Shown: positions 7,173 to 16,204, counted from the first letter of the stretch. The stretch is 32,270 bases of DNA from Candidatus Bariatricus faecipullorum (GCA_019118525.1 DWYV01000017.1:1-32270), one strand, 5' to 3'. Made by a program: numbers and translations. The notes: generated from the sequence alone by a model not told the origin.

Positions 7173-8494
7173 CGGGCGCGACAGAATTTATCGGCATGCT
7201 TCCGGACATTCCCAGATTCTATACGGCGCTGGCAGAATGGCTGGCCTGCCTGATTCTGGTGCTGGTGCTGAACCGGAAATGGAAGGGCTGGAAATTTGTG
7301 CTGGTCTCGGTGGGATTCCTGGCCGTGCAGACAATATTTATGGAAGTTACGGACGGATTCGAGGGGATACTCTGGAATTTTGTGATGGTGGCGGCTTTCG
7401 CTCTGATGTTTCTTTATCTTTCCCTCTGCACCGGAGCGCCGCCGGTGGACGCCCTTTACTGTACCACGGCCGCTTTTATGGTGGCGGAATTTGCTGCCTC
7501 GGCAGAATGGCAGCTTTACTGTTTTCTCAGAAATGCGCTGGACTGGACGGGAGTCCCGGCGGCAGTGGCAGTGCTGATTCTGATCTATGGACTGATTTTC
7601 GCGGTGTTCTTCCGTGTCTGCCGGAGTGAATTTACCGGGGAGCCGGAGCCGCTTGGAGTAACTGTCCGGGAGGCCATCGTGGCCCTGATGATTGTACTGG
7701 CGGCTTTTGCACTGAGCAACCTGAGTTTTGTCTTTCCCACGGCGCCGTTTACCGGCCGGGACAGTATAGAAATCTTTAATATCCGTACCATGGCAGACCT
7801 GGGAGGAGCAGCCATTCTCTATGCCTTTCACATGCAGAGAAAGGACAACCAGACCAGGCAGGAGCTCAGGAACGTACAGAATATACTGAACGCCCAGTAT
7901 ATGCAGTACCAGCAGTCCCGGCAGGCCATCGACATTATCAACTATAAATACCACGATTTAAAGCACCATATTCTGGCCCTGCGCTCGGAGACGGACGGGA
8001 AGAAGCGGGGCGAGTATCTGGACCGGATGGAAGAGGAGATTAAAAATTACGAGGCCCAGTTCAAAACCGGAAACAAGGTGCTGGATACCCTGCTGGGAAG
8101 CAAGAGCATCTACTGCATCCAGCACCACATTGATTTCACGGCGGTAGTGGACGGCAGCCTTTTTGGCTTCATGGATGTGATGGATATCTGTTCCATTTTC
8201 GGGAACGCACTGGACAATGCCATCGAATATGAGAAAAAACTGAAGGACGAAGAGAAGCGGATGATACATCTGTCGGCTTTTTCCCGGAAAAATTTCCTGA
8301 TTATCCGGTTCGAAAATTATTACGAAGGAAACCTGGATTTAAAAGCCGGTCTTCCGGAGACCACGAAAGAGGACAGGGATATGCACGGATACGGGCTGAA
8401 AAGCCTGAAATATACGGTGCACAAATACAAAGGAGAGGTGGACATTTCCACCCAGGAAGGCTGGTTCAGCCTGAAAATTCTGATACCTATATAA
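7169..8494 (+). CDS. AgrC-like sensor histidine kinase (GHKL ATPase)
   Basis: 441 residues. The first roughly 225 residues hold about six hydrophobic helices and no extracellular domain, as in peptide-sensing HPK10 kinases. A coiled linker (about 228-258) leads to the phospho-acceptor box YHDLKHHI with H262. The ATPase has its N box as GNALDNAIE (N346/N350) and a late glycine motif HGYGLKSLKYTVHKYKGEV. Partner of the upstream LytTR regulator, sharing ATGA overlap. No small peptide precursor or AgrB-like processing gene was seen, so the signal is unknown. A terminator follows 16 bases after the stop. Confidence 0.93.
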   Translation: MTGATEFIGMLPDIPRFYTALAEWLACLILVLVLNRKWKGWKFVLVSVGFLAVQTIFMEVTDGFEGILWNFVMVAAFALMFLYLSLCTGAPPVDALYCTTAAFMVAEFAASAEWQLYCFLRNALDWTGVPAAVAVLILIYGLIFAVFFRVCRSEFTGEPEPLGVTVREAIVALMIVLAAFALSNLSFVFPTAPFTGRDSIEIFNIRTMADLGGAAILYAFHMQRKDNQTRQELRNVQNILNAQYMQYQQSRQAIDIINYKYHDLKHHILALRSETDGKKRGEYLDRMEEEIKNYEAQFKTGNKVLDTLLGSKSIYCIQHHIDFTAVVDGSLFGFMDVMDICSIFGNALDNAIEYEKKLKDEEKRMIHLSAFSRKNFLIIRFENYYEGNLDLKAGLPETTKEDRDMHGYGLKSLKYTVHKYKGEVDISTQEGWFSLKILIPI

Positions 8495-8510
8495 AAAATG
8501 AAAGAAGGAA

Positions 8511-8554
8511 AGCAGACCGGAAGGAAAAATCCACAAAATCCGGTCTGCTTTTTT
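8511..8554 (+). terminator. Intrinsic terminator of the yihY-regulator-kinase operon
   Basis: An 11-bp perfect stem (AGCAGACCGGA 8511-8521 with TCCGGTCTGCT 8539-8549) with a 17-base loop is followed by six T. Confidence 0.92.
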
Positions 8555-8613
8555 GTAAAAAATACACATAACGCATACAATTTATGCAAAAAAAAGGCAG
8601 TTTGTGAAAAAAA

Positions 8614-8642
8614 TGTGTACAGCCTGTAAAATCGGCTATAAT
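8614..8642 (+). promoter_or_regulatory. Promoter of the permuted GH3 gene
   Basis: A perfect TATAAT lies at 8637-8642. The best -35 candidates (TGTGTA at 8614-8619, spacing 17) are poor, while a better TTGTGA at 8602 is too far. A good -10 with a weak -35 suggests help from an activator. The start codon is 35 bases downstream with GGGAGG before it. Confidence 0.6.
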
Positions 8643-8676
8643 AGGGCCATCAAAAGAGAAAGGGAGGAAACAGGCG

Positions 8677-11553
8677 ATGTTAGCAATTAACATGGCGGAT
8701 GTGGTAAATGTACTGAATACGTGCAGACCATATCTTATTGGCCTTGCCGTTGTCCTGGTACTGGCGCTGATTGTAGTGATTGCCGTACGCAAGATGGACA
8801 AGGCAAAACGGAAACTTATCCGTTCCGAGGCAGGAATTGCAGTGATTCTTGCAATTGTGGTTGTAGTCAACATGATTTGCTGGGGACCCATGAACAGTAT
8901 GATTTCCCTGGCCACCGGAAACGGAACCATTTCAGAGGAGACGTCAGCGGAAGCGACGGATCTGGTAGAGCAGATTGCAGAGGAAGGAATCGTACTTCTG
9001 AAAAACGAAGACAACATTCTGCCCCTTGCGGATTCCAGCAAACTGAACGTGTTTGGCTGGGCTTCCACCAACCCGTGCTACGGTGGAACCGGTTCCGGTT
9101 CTCTGTCTGACGCATATGAGACCGTAACCCTGCTTCAGGGCCTGGAAAATGCAGGCTTCGAGCTGAACACGGAACTGTCTGATTTCTATACAGACTACCG
9201 GGCAGACCGTCCGGAAGTAGGAATGTGGGAACAGGACTGGACCCTTCCGGAGCCGACCGCAGATTCTTACAGCGAGGATTTACTGAACAACGCAAAAGAG
9301 TTCTCTGATACGGTAATGGTAGTGATTACCCGAGTGGGCGGTGAGGGAGCAGACCTTCCGACCGATGTAAGCCAGGTAACCTACACGGACAATTCAGACG
9401 AATACAAAGATTTCGAAGACGGCGAGCATTATCTGCAGTTAAGCCAGACCGAGCGGAACATGCTGGATCTGGTATGCCAGAACTTTGACAACGTTGTAGT
9501 GGTATACAACGGTGCAAACGCCATGGAACTTGGCTTTATCGATGAGTACGAGCAGATTAAAGGCGCTCTGTGGTGCCCGGGAACCGGCCAGTCCGGATTC
9601 AACGCTCTTGGCAGAATCTTAAGCGGTGAAGTAAACCCGTCCGGAAAGACAAGCGACACCTTTGTGGCTGATTTGACAGCAACACCGACTGCAAACAACT
9701 TCGGAAGCTTCTTCTATGACAACACCGAAGAGTTCAATATGCAGCAGGCAGGCTTCACGGGAGAGGAAGAAACCGTGGCGCCCAGCTTTGTAAATTACGT
9801 GGAAGGCATCTATGTGGGCTACCGTTTCTGGGAGACCGCAGCGGAAGAAGGCCTGATTAACTATGATGAATCCGTAGTTTATCCCTTCGGATACGGACTT
9901 TCCTACACCACCTTTACTCAGGAAATGGGCGAGATGACGGAAAGCGACGGAACCATCAGCTTTGACGTGACCGTAACCAACACCGGCGACGTGGCAGGAA
10001 AAGACGTGGTAGAAGTTTACTACAATCCGCCGTACACCAACGGCGGAATCGAGAAAGCAGCCGCCAACCTGGTTGCCTTTGAGAAAACCGGAATGCTGGA
10101 GCCGGGAGATTCCGAAACAGTAACTGTCAGCTTTAACGCAGAGGACATGGCATCCTACGATTATCAGAACGCCCAGGGTTATGTGCTGGAAGCCGGTGAC
10201 TACATCATCAGCATCAACAGTGATTCCCACAACATCATTGACTCTGCTACATACACCGTGGACGAGACTATCTCCTACACAGGAGACAACGCCCGTTCCA
10301 CAGACCAGACAACCGTAACCAATCAGTTTGATGAAGCAGCAGGCGACGTAACCTATCTGTCCCGTGCAGACGGTTTCGCAAACTACGCAGAGGCAACAGC
10401 CGCACCGGCTTCTCTGTCCATGTCTGACGAACACAAGGCTACGTTCCTGAACAACGGAAACTACAATCCGGAAGATTACAATGACGATGCGGACGAAATG
10501 CCCACAACCGGCGCGGACAACGGCCTGGAGCTTGCAGACCTGCGGGGCGTGGACTACGATGACGCACAGTGGGATGAACTTCTGGACCAGATGACCGTTT
10601 CCGAAATGGACCAGTTAATCGCTCTGGGCGGTTACCAGACCGTAGCTGTTTCCAGCATTGGAAAAGTGCAGACCATCGACTGCGATGGACCGGCTTCCAT
10701 TAACAATAACTTTACCGGAACCGGTTCGGTAGGATTCCCCTCCGCAGTGATGATTGCAAGTACATGGAACAAAGAGATTGCAACTTCCTTTGGTGAGAGC
10801 ATCGGTAAGATGGCAGATGAGATGGGCGTATCCGGATGGTACGCACCGGCCATGAACATCCACCGCTCCGCATTTGCAGGACGGAACTTTGAGTACTACT
10901 CCGAAGACGGTCTGCTCTCCGGAAAGATTGCCTCCGCGGCAGTTCAGGGAGCAGAAGAATACGGCGTATATGCTTACATTAAACACTTCGCCCTGAACGA
11001 CCAGGAGACCAACCGTAACAGCATGATTTGTACCTGGTCCAATGAACAGGCCATCCGTGAAATCTATCTGAAACCCTTCGAACTGGCAGTGAAAGAAGGC
11101 GGAGCAGACGCAGTGATGTCTTCCTTCAACTACATCGGAACCGAATGGGCAGGCGGATATGCACCGCTTTGCCAGACCGTACTCCGTGATGAGTGGGGAT
11201 TCCAGGGATTTGTACTGACCGATTACTTCGGCGTATACGGATACATGAACTCTGACCAGGGTATCCGCAACGGTACAGACTGTATGCTGGTTGCTTACGA
11301 TACAGAGACGAACCATGTAAAAGACCAGTCAAGCGCAACAGGCGTTCTGGCAATGCGTCAGGCATGCAAGAATATTCTCTATACAGTAGTAAACAGCCGT
11401 GCATACGATGCGGAAAATCTGGAAACCGGTCTGATGACCTGGCAGATTGCAGCCATCGTTATCGATGTGGTACTAGCAGCAGGTATCATCGCACTGGAAG
11501 CAGCCGCTGTAGTAAAATACAAAAAGAGAGCAAAAGCAGGCGCTGAAAAATAA
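8677..11553 (+). CDS. Membrane-anchored GH3 beta-glycosidase with reversed domain order
   Basis: 958 residues. Glycoside hydrolase family 3 removes sugars, typically beta-glucose or beta-xylose, from the non-reducing ends of glycans. Domain order is reversed: the GH3 C-terminal domain comes first (about 95-350, starting EEGIVLLKNEDNILPL, with candidate acid/base E223 in GGEGADLP), then a fibronectin-III-like domain (about 425-530, VTNTGDVAGKDVVEVYY), then the catalytic barrel (about 618-880) with KHFALNDQET and the nucleophile D849 in FVLTDYFG. Ruminococcus albus and Butyrivibrio glucosidases have this order. Two hydrophobic helices lie at about 20-39 and 51-70, with a basic loop between (RKMDKAKRKLIR), and a third near 920-945 before a basic tail. 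By the positive-inside rule the enzyme sits outside the cell, tethered at both ends. Codon choice (GCA, GTA, AAC) differs from neighbours and suggests high expression. Substrate unknown. Confidence 0.92.
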   Translation: MLAINMADVVNVLNTCRPYLIGLAVVLVLALIVVIAVRKMDKAKRKLIRSEAGIAVILAIVVVVNMICWGPMNSMISLATGNGTISEETSAEATDLVEQIAEEGIVLLKNEDNILPLADSSKLNVFGWASTNPCYGGTGSGSLSDAYETVTLLQGLENAGFELNTELSDFYTDYRADRPEVGMWEQDWTLPEPTADSYSEDLLNNAKEFSDTVMVVITRVGGEGADLPTDVSQVTYTDNSDEYKDFEDGEHYLQLSQTERNMLDLVCQNFDNVVVVYNGANAMELGFIDEYEQIKGALWCPGTGQSGFNALGRILSGEVNPSGKTSDTFVADLTATPTANNFGSFFYDNTEEFNMQQAGFTGEEETVAPSFVNYVEGIYVGYRFWETAAEEGLINYDESVVYPFGYGLSYTTFTQEMGEMTESDGTISFDVTVTNTGDVAGKDVVEVYYNPPYTNGGIEKAAANLVAFEKTGMLEPGDSETVTVSFNAEDMASYDYQNAQGYVLEAGDYIISINSDSHNIIDSATYTVDETISYTGDNARSTDQTTVTNQFDEAAGDVTYLSRADGFANYAEATAAPASLSMSDEHKATFLNNGNYNPEDYNDDADEMPTTGADNGLELADLRGVDYDDAQWDELLDQMTVSEMDQLIALGGYQTVAVSSIGKVQTIDCDGPASINNNFTGTGSVGFPSAVMIASTWNKEIATSFGESIGKMADEMGVSGWYAPAMNIHRSAFAGRNFEYYSEDGLLSGKIASAAVQGAEEYGVYAYIKHFALNDQETNRNSMICTWSNEQAIREIYLKPFELAVKEGGADAVMSSFNYIGTEWAGGYAPLCQTVLRDEWGFQGFVLTDYFGVYGYMNSDQGIRNGTDCMLVAYDTETNHVKDQSSATGVLAMRQACKNILYTVVNSRAYDAENLETGLMTWQIAAIVIDVVLAAGIIALEAAAVVKYKKRAKAGAEK

Positions 11554-11557
11554 AACA

Positions 11558-11612
11558 GTCTGAAAAGAATAGAAGGCAGCACCGCAGGGCGGTGCTGTTC
11601 TTCTAATCAGAC
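11558..11612 (+). terminator. Composite hairpin after the permuted GH3 gene
   Basis: The core stem CAGCACCGC 11577-11585 with GCGGTGCTG 11589-11597 has a 3-base loop and an AGAA/TTCT extension. An outer GTCTGA 11558-11563 pairs with TCAGAC 11607-11612. The T-tract is interrupted (TTCTTCT), so it may be a leaky terminator that lets some transcription continue into the GtrA-like gene. Confidence 0.65.
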
Positions 11613-11640
11613 AAAAAAAGAATAAGGAGGAGACGGCAGG

Positions 11641-12255
11641 ATGAGTGGTTTGAAAGACTGGTGGATGAAGAAGTGGACCAGTTTTGAAGGGGCACACCCG
11701 AAGCTGGCGAAATGGGTGTACCAGATTTTTTATTTCTTTGTATTCAGTATGGGCGTGACGATTTTCCAGTATCTGGTCTTTACGTTTATGCCCCATCTTC
11801 TGGGAATCGGCCTGGCAGGAACAGAATTTATGTGGCCCCAGGTACACATGAATCTGTTCGGTGTGGAATTCACCTGGAGTATTCTGGGCTATAACGTTGT
11901 GCGGGACGCAGCCGGAAATGTAGTTATTGGCGGAGGACTTGGCTATTTTATCAGTTACGAGGTGGGCTCTTTCCTGGCCCAGTGCATTAACTTCCCGCTT
12001 CAGAGAAACATTACCTTTAAGAGCAAGGGAAACCCGGTATACCAGGCACTCTGGTACTTCATTGCCTGGGTGGCCATCTCTTTAATCTGCAACGCATTCA
12101 ACAACCTGTGGATGCCGATTGCGGCAGAGTATGTGGCTCCGGCGATTTATAACCTTCTGGTAACCTTTATTACCGGCGGTGTTTCCATGGTGATATTCTT
12201 CTTTGTATTTAAGATTATTTTCCCGGAAGGGGAACCGGAAAAGAAAGCGAAATAA
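11641..12255 (+). CDS. GtrA-like multi-pass membrane protein
   Basis: 204 residues with four main hydrophobic helices, resembling the GtrA/DPMS family, members of which help move lipid-linked sugars across the membrane or assist cell-surface glycosylation. The segment FLAQCINFPLQRNITFKSKGN matches the family's conserved asparagine/basic patch (usually NFxLNRxxxF) at the end of the second conserved helix. It is longer than the usual 120-150 residues because of an insertion (about 60-95) between the first two helices. The start has AAGGAGGAG 11 bases before the ATG at 11641. It lies between two GH3 genes and 16 bases before the second, so it is probably part of the same unit. The GtrA assignment rests on pattern only. 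Confidence 0.68.
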   Translation: MSGLKDWWMKKWTSFEGAHPKLAKWVYQIFYFFVFSMGVTIFQYLVFTFMPHLLGIGLAGTEFMWPQVHMNLFGVEFTWSILGYNVVRDAAGNVVIGGGLGYFISYEVGSFLAQCINFPLQRNITFKSKGNPVYQALWYFIAWVAISLICNAFNNLWMPIAAEYVAPAIYNLLVTFITGGVSMVIFFFVFKIIFPEGEPEKKAK

Positions 12256-12271
12256 GAAGAAGGAGGAAATG

Positions 12272-14713
12272 ATGAAACACGCAGATTTAATCAGAAAAAT
12301 GACAACGGAAGAAAAGGCCGCCCTCTTAAGCGGACAGTCTGAGTGGACGACCCGGGAGATTTCCCGTCTTGGCATCCCGGCCATGTTTCTTTCCGACGGG
12401 CCTCACGGAATCCGCAAACAGGCGGGAACCGGAGACCATCTGGGACTGAATCCTTCTCTTCCCGCCACCTGCTTCCCCACGGCGGCCACCGTGGCAAACA
12501 GCTGGGATACCGAATTGGGAGAGGCCATTGGAGAGGCTCTGGGAGAAGAGGCGGCCGTGCAGGGTGTGAATGTACTGCTCGGTCCCGGACTGAATATTAA
12601 GAGAAGCCCGCTCTGCGGCCGGAATTTTGAATATTTTTCCGAAGACCCCTATCTGGCCGGAAAAATGGCGGCCGCCTATGTACGGGGAATTCAGAGCAAA
12701 GGCGTGCGCGCCTGCCCCAAGCATTTTGCGGTAAACAGCCAGGAGCTTCGGAGAATGGCCATGAACGCCGTGGTAGACGAGCGGACCATGCGGGAACTCT
12801 ATCTGACCGGATTTGAGATAGCAGTAAAAGAGGGCGGCGCGAAGGCGCTGATGACCAGCTACAACCAGGTGAACGGAACGTATTCCAATGAAAACGAACA
12901 CCTGCTGAAGGATATCCTCCGGGATGAATGGGGATATGAAGGCATGGTTGTGACAGACTGGGGCGGCTCCAACGACCATGTGCGCGCCGTGGCGGCCCGT
13001 TCCAATCTGGAGATGCCCACCCCGGGACTGGATCCGGCCCGGGAGATTCTGGAGGCTCTGGATAACGGAAAGCTGGCCATGGAAGAGCTGGATACCTGCG
13101 TGGACGACCTGCTGGATGCCATTTTGGAGACCACGAAGGAAAATCCGGACAGACCGGCGGAGTTTGACAAAGAAGCGCACCATGCCCTTGCCAGAAAAGC
13201 GGCGGCTGAGTGTATCGTACTTCTGAAAAATACGGTGGAAGACGGAGAGACCCTGCTTCCCCTGCGGGAACAGAGCAACGTGGCCCTGATTGGAGATTTT
13301 GCCATCACCCCCCGTTACCAGGGAGCCGGTTCTTCCATGGTAAATCCCACGAAAGTGGAAACCATGGAGAAGGTTATCGAAGACTATCCGGTGAACTGCG
13401 TGGGCTGCGCGGCCGGTTACCGGCGGGACGGCCAGGAGGACGAGGAGCTGAAAAAAGCGGCCCTGGACCTGGCGCAGAGGGCGGACGTGGTGCTGTACTG
13501 CTTCGGACTGGACGAGCTCAGCGAGTCCGAGGGACTGGACCGGAACCACATGCGGATTCCCCAGAACCAGATAGGACTTCTGGAGGCACTGGTAAAAGTC
13601 AACCCCAACATTGTAGGCGTTTTAAGCGCCGGTTCTTCCATAGAAATGCCCTGGCATTACTGCTGCCGTTCTATCCTCCACGGATATCTGGGCGGCCAGG
13701 CAGGAGCAGGAGCCATGATGGATGTAATTACCGGAAAAGTGAACCCCTCCGGCCGTCTGAACGAGACCTATCCGATTCGGCACGAGGACACACCGGCTTT
13801 CCGGAATTTCCCCAGCACGGAGCGCAATTCCGAATACCGGGAGAGTCTGTTTATCGGATACCGGTATTTTGACACCAGCAAAGTGCGGGTGCAGTATCCC
13901 TTTGGATACGGTCTTTCCTATACAGAATTTACCTATTCGGACCTGAAGGTGACAGAGGAAGGCGCAGAATTTACCTTAAGCAATACCGGAAAAAGAGACG
14001 GCGCTGAAGTGGCCCAGATGTATGTGGCCGCGCCGAAAGGAAAGATTTTCCGGCCGGAGAAGGAACTGAAAGGCTTTGCCCGGGTATTCCTGAAGGCCGG
14101 GGAGAGTAAGAAGGTGCAGATTCCCTTTGATGACAAGACCTTCCGCTACTGGAACACAAAGACAGACCGCTGGGAAGTGGAAGGCGGAGAATACATCATC
14201 TGCATCGGCGCCAGCGTGGCGGACATCCGCATGAGCCAGGACGTGCAGGTGGAAGGCACCACGGAAGAGACTCCTTACAGCCCGGAGAAGATGCCTTCTT
14301 ATTTCTCCGGTATCGTGCAGAACGTGCCGGACGAAGAATTTGAAGAACTGCTGGGCCATCCCATTCCTTCTGGAAAATGGGCAGGCGAGCTGGGTATCAA
14401 TGACGCTATCTGTCAGATGTACTATGCAAAGAGCGGCCTGGCAAGGCTTCTTTACCGGATTCTCACGAATATGAAGGTAAAGAGCGAAAAGAAGGGGAAA
14501 CCGGATCTGAATATTCTGTTTATTTACAACATGCCCTTCCGGGGAATCGCCAAGATGACCGGAGGCGCCGTGAGCATGGAGATGGCCCGGGGCATGGTGG
14601 ACGTGGTCAACGGCCATTTCTTCCGGGGCATGGGACAGATTATCGGAGGATTTTTCCGGAATTCAAAGGCAAATAAAGAATATGAGAAAAAACTGGCCGG
14701 TAAAAATTCTTGA
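12272..14713 (+). CDS. GH3 beta-glycosidase, conventional domain order, cytoplasmic
   Basis: 813 residues, no signal peptide or membrane helix, so it probably cleaves imported oligosaccharides inside the cell. Catalytic barrel at 1-300: SDGPHGIRKQ, GRNFEYFSEDPYLAGKMA, CPKHFAVNSQELRR, and nucleophile D229 in MVVTDWGGS. GH3 C-terminal domain follows from about 310 (AAECIVLLKN), with acid/base candidate E420 in SESEGLDR, then FGYGLSYTEF and a fibronectin-III-like domain (about 560-670, LSNTGKRDGAEVAQMYVAAP). A helical tail of about 130 residues at the C-terminus is not part of the GH3 core. The ATG at 12272 is favoured over the adjacent one at 12269 because it has better spacing to AGGAGG. Paralogous to the permuted GH3 upstream but with standard order. 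Exact substrate not known. Confidence 0.93.
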   Translation: MKHADLIRKMTTEEKAALLSGQSEWTTREISRLGIPAMFLSDGPHGIRKQAGTGDHLGLNPSLPATCFPTAATVANSWDTELGEAIGEALGEEAAVQGVNVLLGPGLNIKRSPLCGRNFEYFSEDPYLAGKMAAAYVRGIQSKGVRACPKHFAVNSQELRRMAMNAVVDERTMRELYLTGFEIAVKEGGAKALMTSYNQVNGTYSNENEHLLKDILRDEWGYEGMVVTDWGGSNDHVRAVAARSNLEMPTPGLDPAREILEALDNGKLAMEELDTCVDDLLDAILETTKENPDRPAEFDKEAHHALARKAAAECIVLLKNTVEDGETLLPLREQSNVALIGDFAITPRYQGAGSSMVNPTKVETMEKVIEDYPVNCVGCAAGYRRDGQEDEELKKAALDLAQRADVVLYCFGLDELSESEGLDRNHMRIPQNQIGLLEALVKVNPNIVGVLSAGSSIEMPWHYCCRSILHGYLGGQAGAGAMMDVITGKVNPSGRLNETYPIRHEDTPAFRNFPSTERNSEYRESLFIGYRYFDTSKVRVQYPFGYGLSYTEFTYSDLKVTEEGAEFTLSNTGKRDGAEVAQMYVAAPKGKIFRPEKELKGFARVFLKAGESKKVQIPFDDKTFRYWNTKTDRWEVEGGEYIICIGASVADIRMSQDVQVEGTTEETPYSPEKMPSYFSGIVQNVPDEEFEELLGHPIPSGKWAGELGINDAICQMYYAKSGLARLLYRILTNMKVKSEKKGKPDLNILFIYNMPFRGIAKMTGGAVSMEMARGMVDVVNGHFFRGMGQIIGGFFRNSKANKEYEKKLAGKNS

Positions 14714-14738
14714 AAAAGCATACAGGACATGGTATAAT
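14710..14738 (+). promoter_or_regulatory. Sigma-A promoter of the pheST T-box operon
   Basis: TTGAAA at 14710-14715, 17-base spacer, TATAAT at 14733-14738. The -35 box overlaps the stop codon of the GH3 gene (14711-14713). The predicted transcript starts near 14745 and begins the T-box leader. Confidence 0.88.
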
Positions 14739-14744
14739 GAGCAG

Positions 14745-15004
14745 GTATTTTACAGAGAGTAAAGGCGATGACCGTGTCAGTAGTGCACTGTTTTCCAAAA
14801 GAGAGGGAAGACCAGAGGCTGAAAGTTTTCCCGGGTTCAGACAGGAAACGAATTTCCCACGCGAGCTGCATTTTGGAAACGGCGCGGCCGGAGTAGAAGA
14901 TGACGCTGCCTGCACGTTACGCAGACCGAGTGCCCGTCTCAGACGGGAACGAGGGTGGTACCGCGGGCTGATATATCCCGTCCCTTTTGGGACGGGATTT
15001 TTTT
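14745..15004 (+). promoter_or_regulatory. T-box leader, probably tRNA-Phe responsive
   Basis: The hallmark T-box sequence AGGGTGGTACCGCG is at 14952-14965 and is followed by an intrinsic terminator (ATCCCGTCCC 14975-14984 with GGGACGGGAT 14989-14998, TTTT loop, T-run to 15004). Uncharged tRNA binding stabilises an antiterminator containing the T-box and allows transcription. The specifier should be a Phe codon given the downstream pheST; a TTC followed by A at 14836-14838 is a good candidate, although I did not fold stem I in full. Confidence 0.93.
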
Positions 15005-15012
15005 GCGCGATA

Positions 15013-15137
15013 CGCCCGGAGGGCGACCGCCGTGCTCGCACGAGCGGGCATCCGACGGGCAACGGCGCTGAACGTCCAGTGGACGTTCGCTTAGCGCCGA
15101 CCGGAGCAGAGCGGAGACCATCGAGCGGCAATGCCGC
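15013..15137. repeat. GC-rich palindromic element between T-box and pheS
   Basis: Four hairpins follow each other: CGCCC/GGGCG (15013-15025), GCTC/GAGC (15034-15045), a compound palindrome 15064-15098 (GGCGCT outer with AGCGCC, inner GAACGTCC/GGACGTTC), and GCGGC/GCCGC (15125-15137). There is no coding potential. The composition and packed hairpins suggest a dispersed mosaic repeat or MITE-like insertion in the leader between the terminator and the pheS ribosome site at about 15173-15180. Confidence 0.65.
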
Positions 15138-15184
15138 GCACTCACATGGTCACAGTCGCAGGAAAAGAATAAAAGGAGGAAAAC

Positions 15185-16204
15185 ATGAAAGAGAAACTGG
15201 AACGTATCAAAGAGGAAGCTGTCCGGCAGATTCAGGAATCAGATGTGCCGGAAAAGCTGAATGAGGTACGGGTAAGATTCCTTGGGAAAAAGGGGGAACT
15301 GACAGCCGTACTGAAGGGAATGAAGGATGTGGCTCCGGAGGAGCGTCCGAAGGTGGGCCAGCTGGTCAATGAGACCCGGGCTGCCATTGAGGAGCTTCTG
15401 GAGGATACCAGAAAGAAGATGGAGGCCGCTATCCGGGAGGAACGGCTGAAACAGGAAGTTATCGACGTTACCCTGCCTGCAAAGAAAAACATGGTAGGTC
15501 ACAGCCATCCCAATACCATTGCCCTGGAAGAGGTGGAACGGATTTTCATCGGCATGGGCTACGAAGTGGTAGAGGGGCCGGAAATCGAATACGACCTCTA
15601 TAACTTTGAAAAACTGAACATTCCTGCCGACCATCCGGCAAAGGATGAGCAGGATACGTTTTACATCAATAAAGAAATTGTGCTCCGTACCCAAACCTCC
15701 CCGGTTCAGGCCCGGATTATGGAGCAGGGAAAACTTCCCATCCGGGTGATTTCCCCGGGAAGGGTGTTCCGTTCCGACGAGGTGGACGCCACCCATTCTC
15801 CGTCCTTCCATCAGATTGAAGGCCTGGTTGTGGATAAAAACATCTCTTTTTCCGACCTGAAGGGAACGCTGGAAGTGTTTGCCAAGGAACTGTTCGGACC
15901 GGAGACAAAGACCAAGTTCCGTCCCCATCATTTCCCCTTCACCGAGCCCAGCGCAGAGGTGGACGTAACCTGCTTTAAGTGCGGCGGAAAGGGCTGCCGT
16001 TTCTGCAAGGGCTCCGGCTGGATTGAGATTCTCGGCTGCGGCATGGTACATCCCCACGTGCTGGAGATGTGCGGCATTGACCCGGAAGTGTACACCGGAT
16101 TTGCGTTTGGCGTGGGACTGGAGAGAATCGCGCTTCTGAAATATGAAATCGACGATATGAGACTGCTTTACGAAAACGACATCCGTTTCTTAAAACAGTT
16201 CTGA
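15185..16204 (+). CDS. pheS: Phenylalanine-tRNA ligase alpha subunit
   Basis: 339 residues; catalytic subunit of the alpha2-beta2 enzyme that charges tRNA-Phe. An N-terminal coiled coil of about 80 residues (tRNA contact) precedes the class II core. Motif 2 is [22 protein letters not shown], and motif 3 is [35 protein letters not shown] at the C-terminus. A cysteine knuckle [17 protein letters not shown], probably zinc-binding, is inserted before [12 protein letters not shown], as in many Firmicutes versions. AAAGGAGG stands 5 bases before the ATG. Controlled by the T-box leader and followed by pheT after 18 bases. Confidence 0.98.
   Translation: MKEKLERIKEEAVRQIQESDVPEKLNEVRVRFLGKKGELTAVLKGMKDVAPEERPKVGQLVNETRAAIEELLEDTRKKMEAAIREERLKQEVIDVTLPAKKNMVGHSHPNTIALEEVERIFIGMGYEVVEGPEIEYDLYNFEKLNIPADHPAKDEQDTFYINKEIVLRTQTSPVQARIMEQGKLPIRVISPGRVFRSDEVDATHSPSFHQIEGLVVDKNISFSDLKGTLEVFAKELFGPETKTKFRPHHFPFTEPSAEVDVTCFKCGGKGCRFCKGSGWIEILGCGMVHPHVLEMCGIDPEVYTGFAFGVGLERIALLKYEIDDMRLLYENDIRFLKQF

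Noticed and set aside
12326-13549. 407-codon open frame on the minus strand inside the second GH3 gene
   Set aside because: Shadow of the conserved GH3 barrel; no family resemblance and no start signals.
15013-15137. Small CRISPR-like array
   Set aside because: The hairpins differ from each other and have no regular spacers; this is a palindromic mosaic element.
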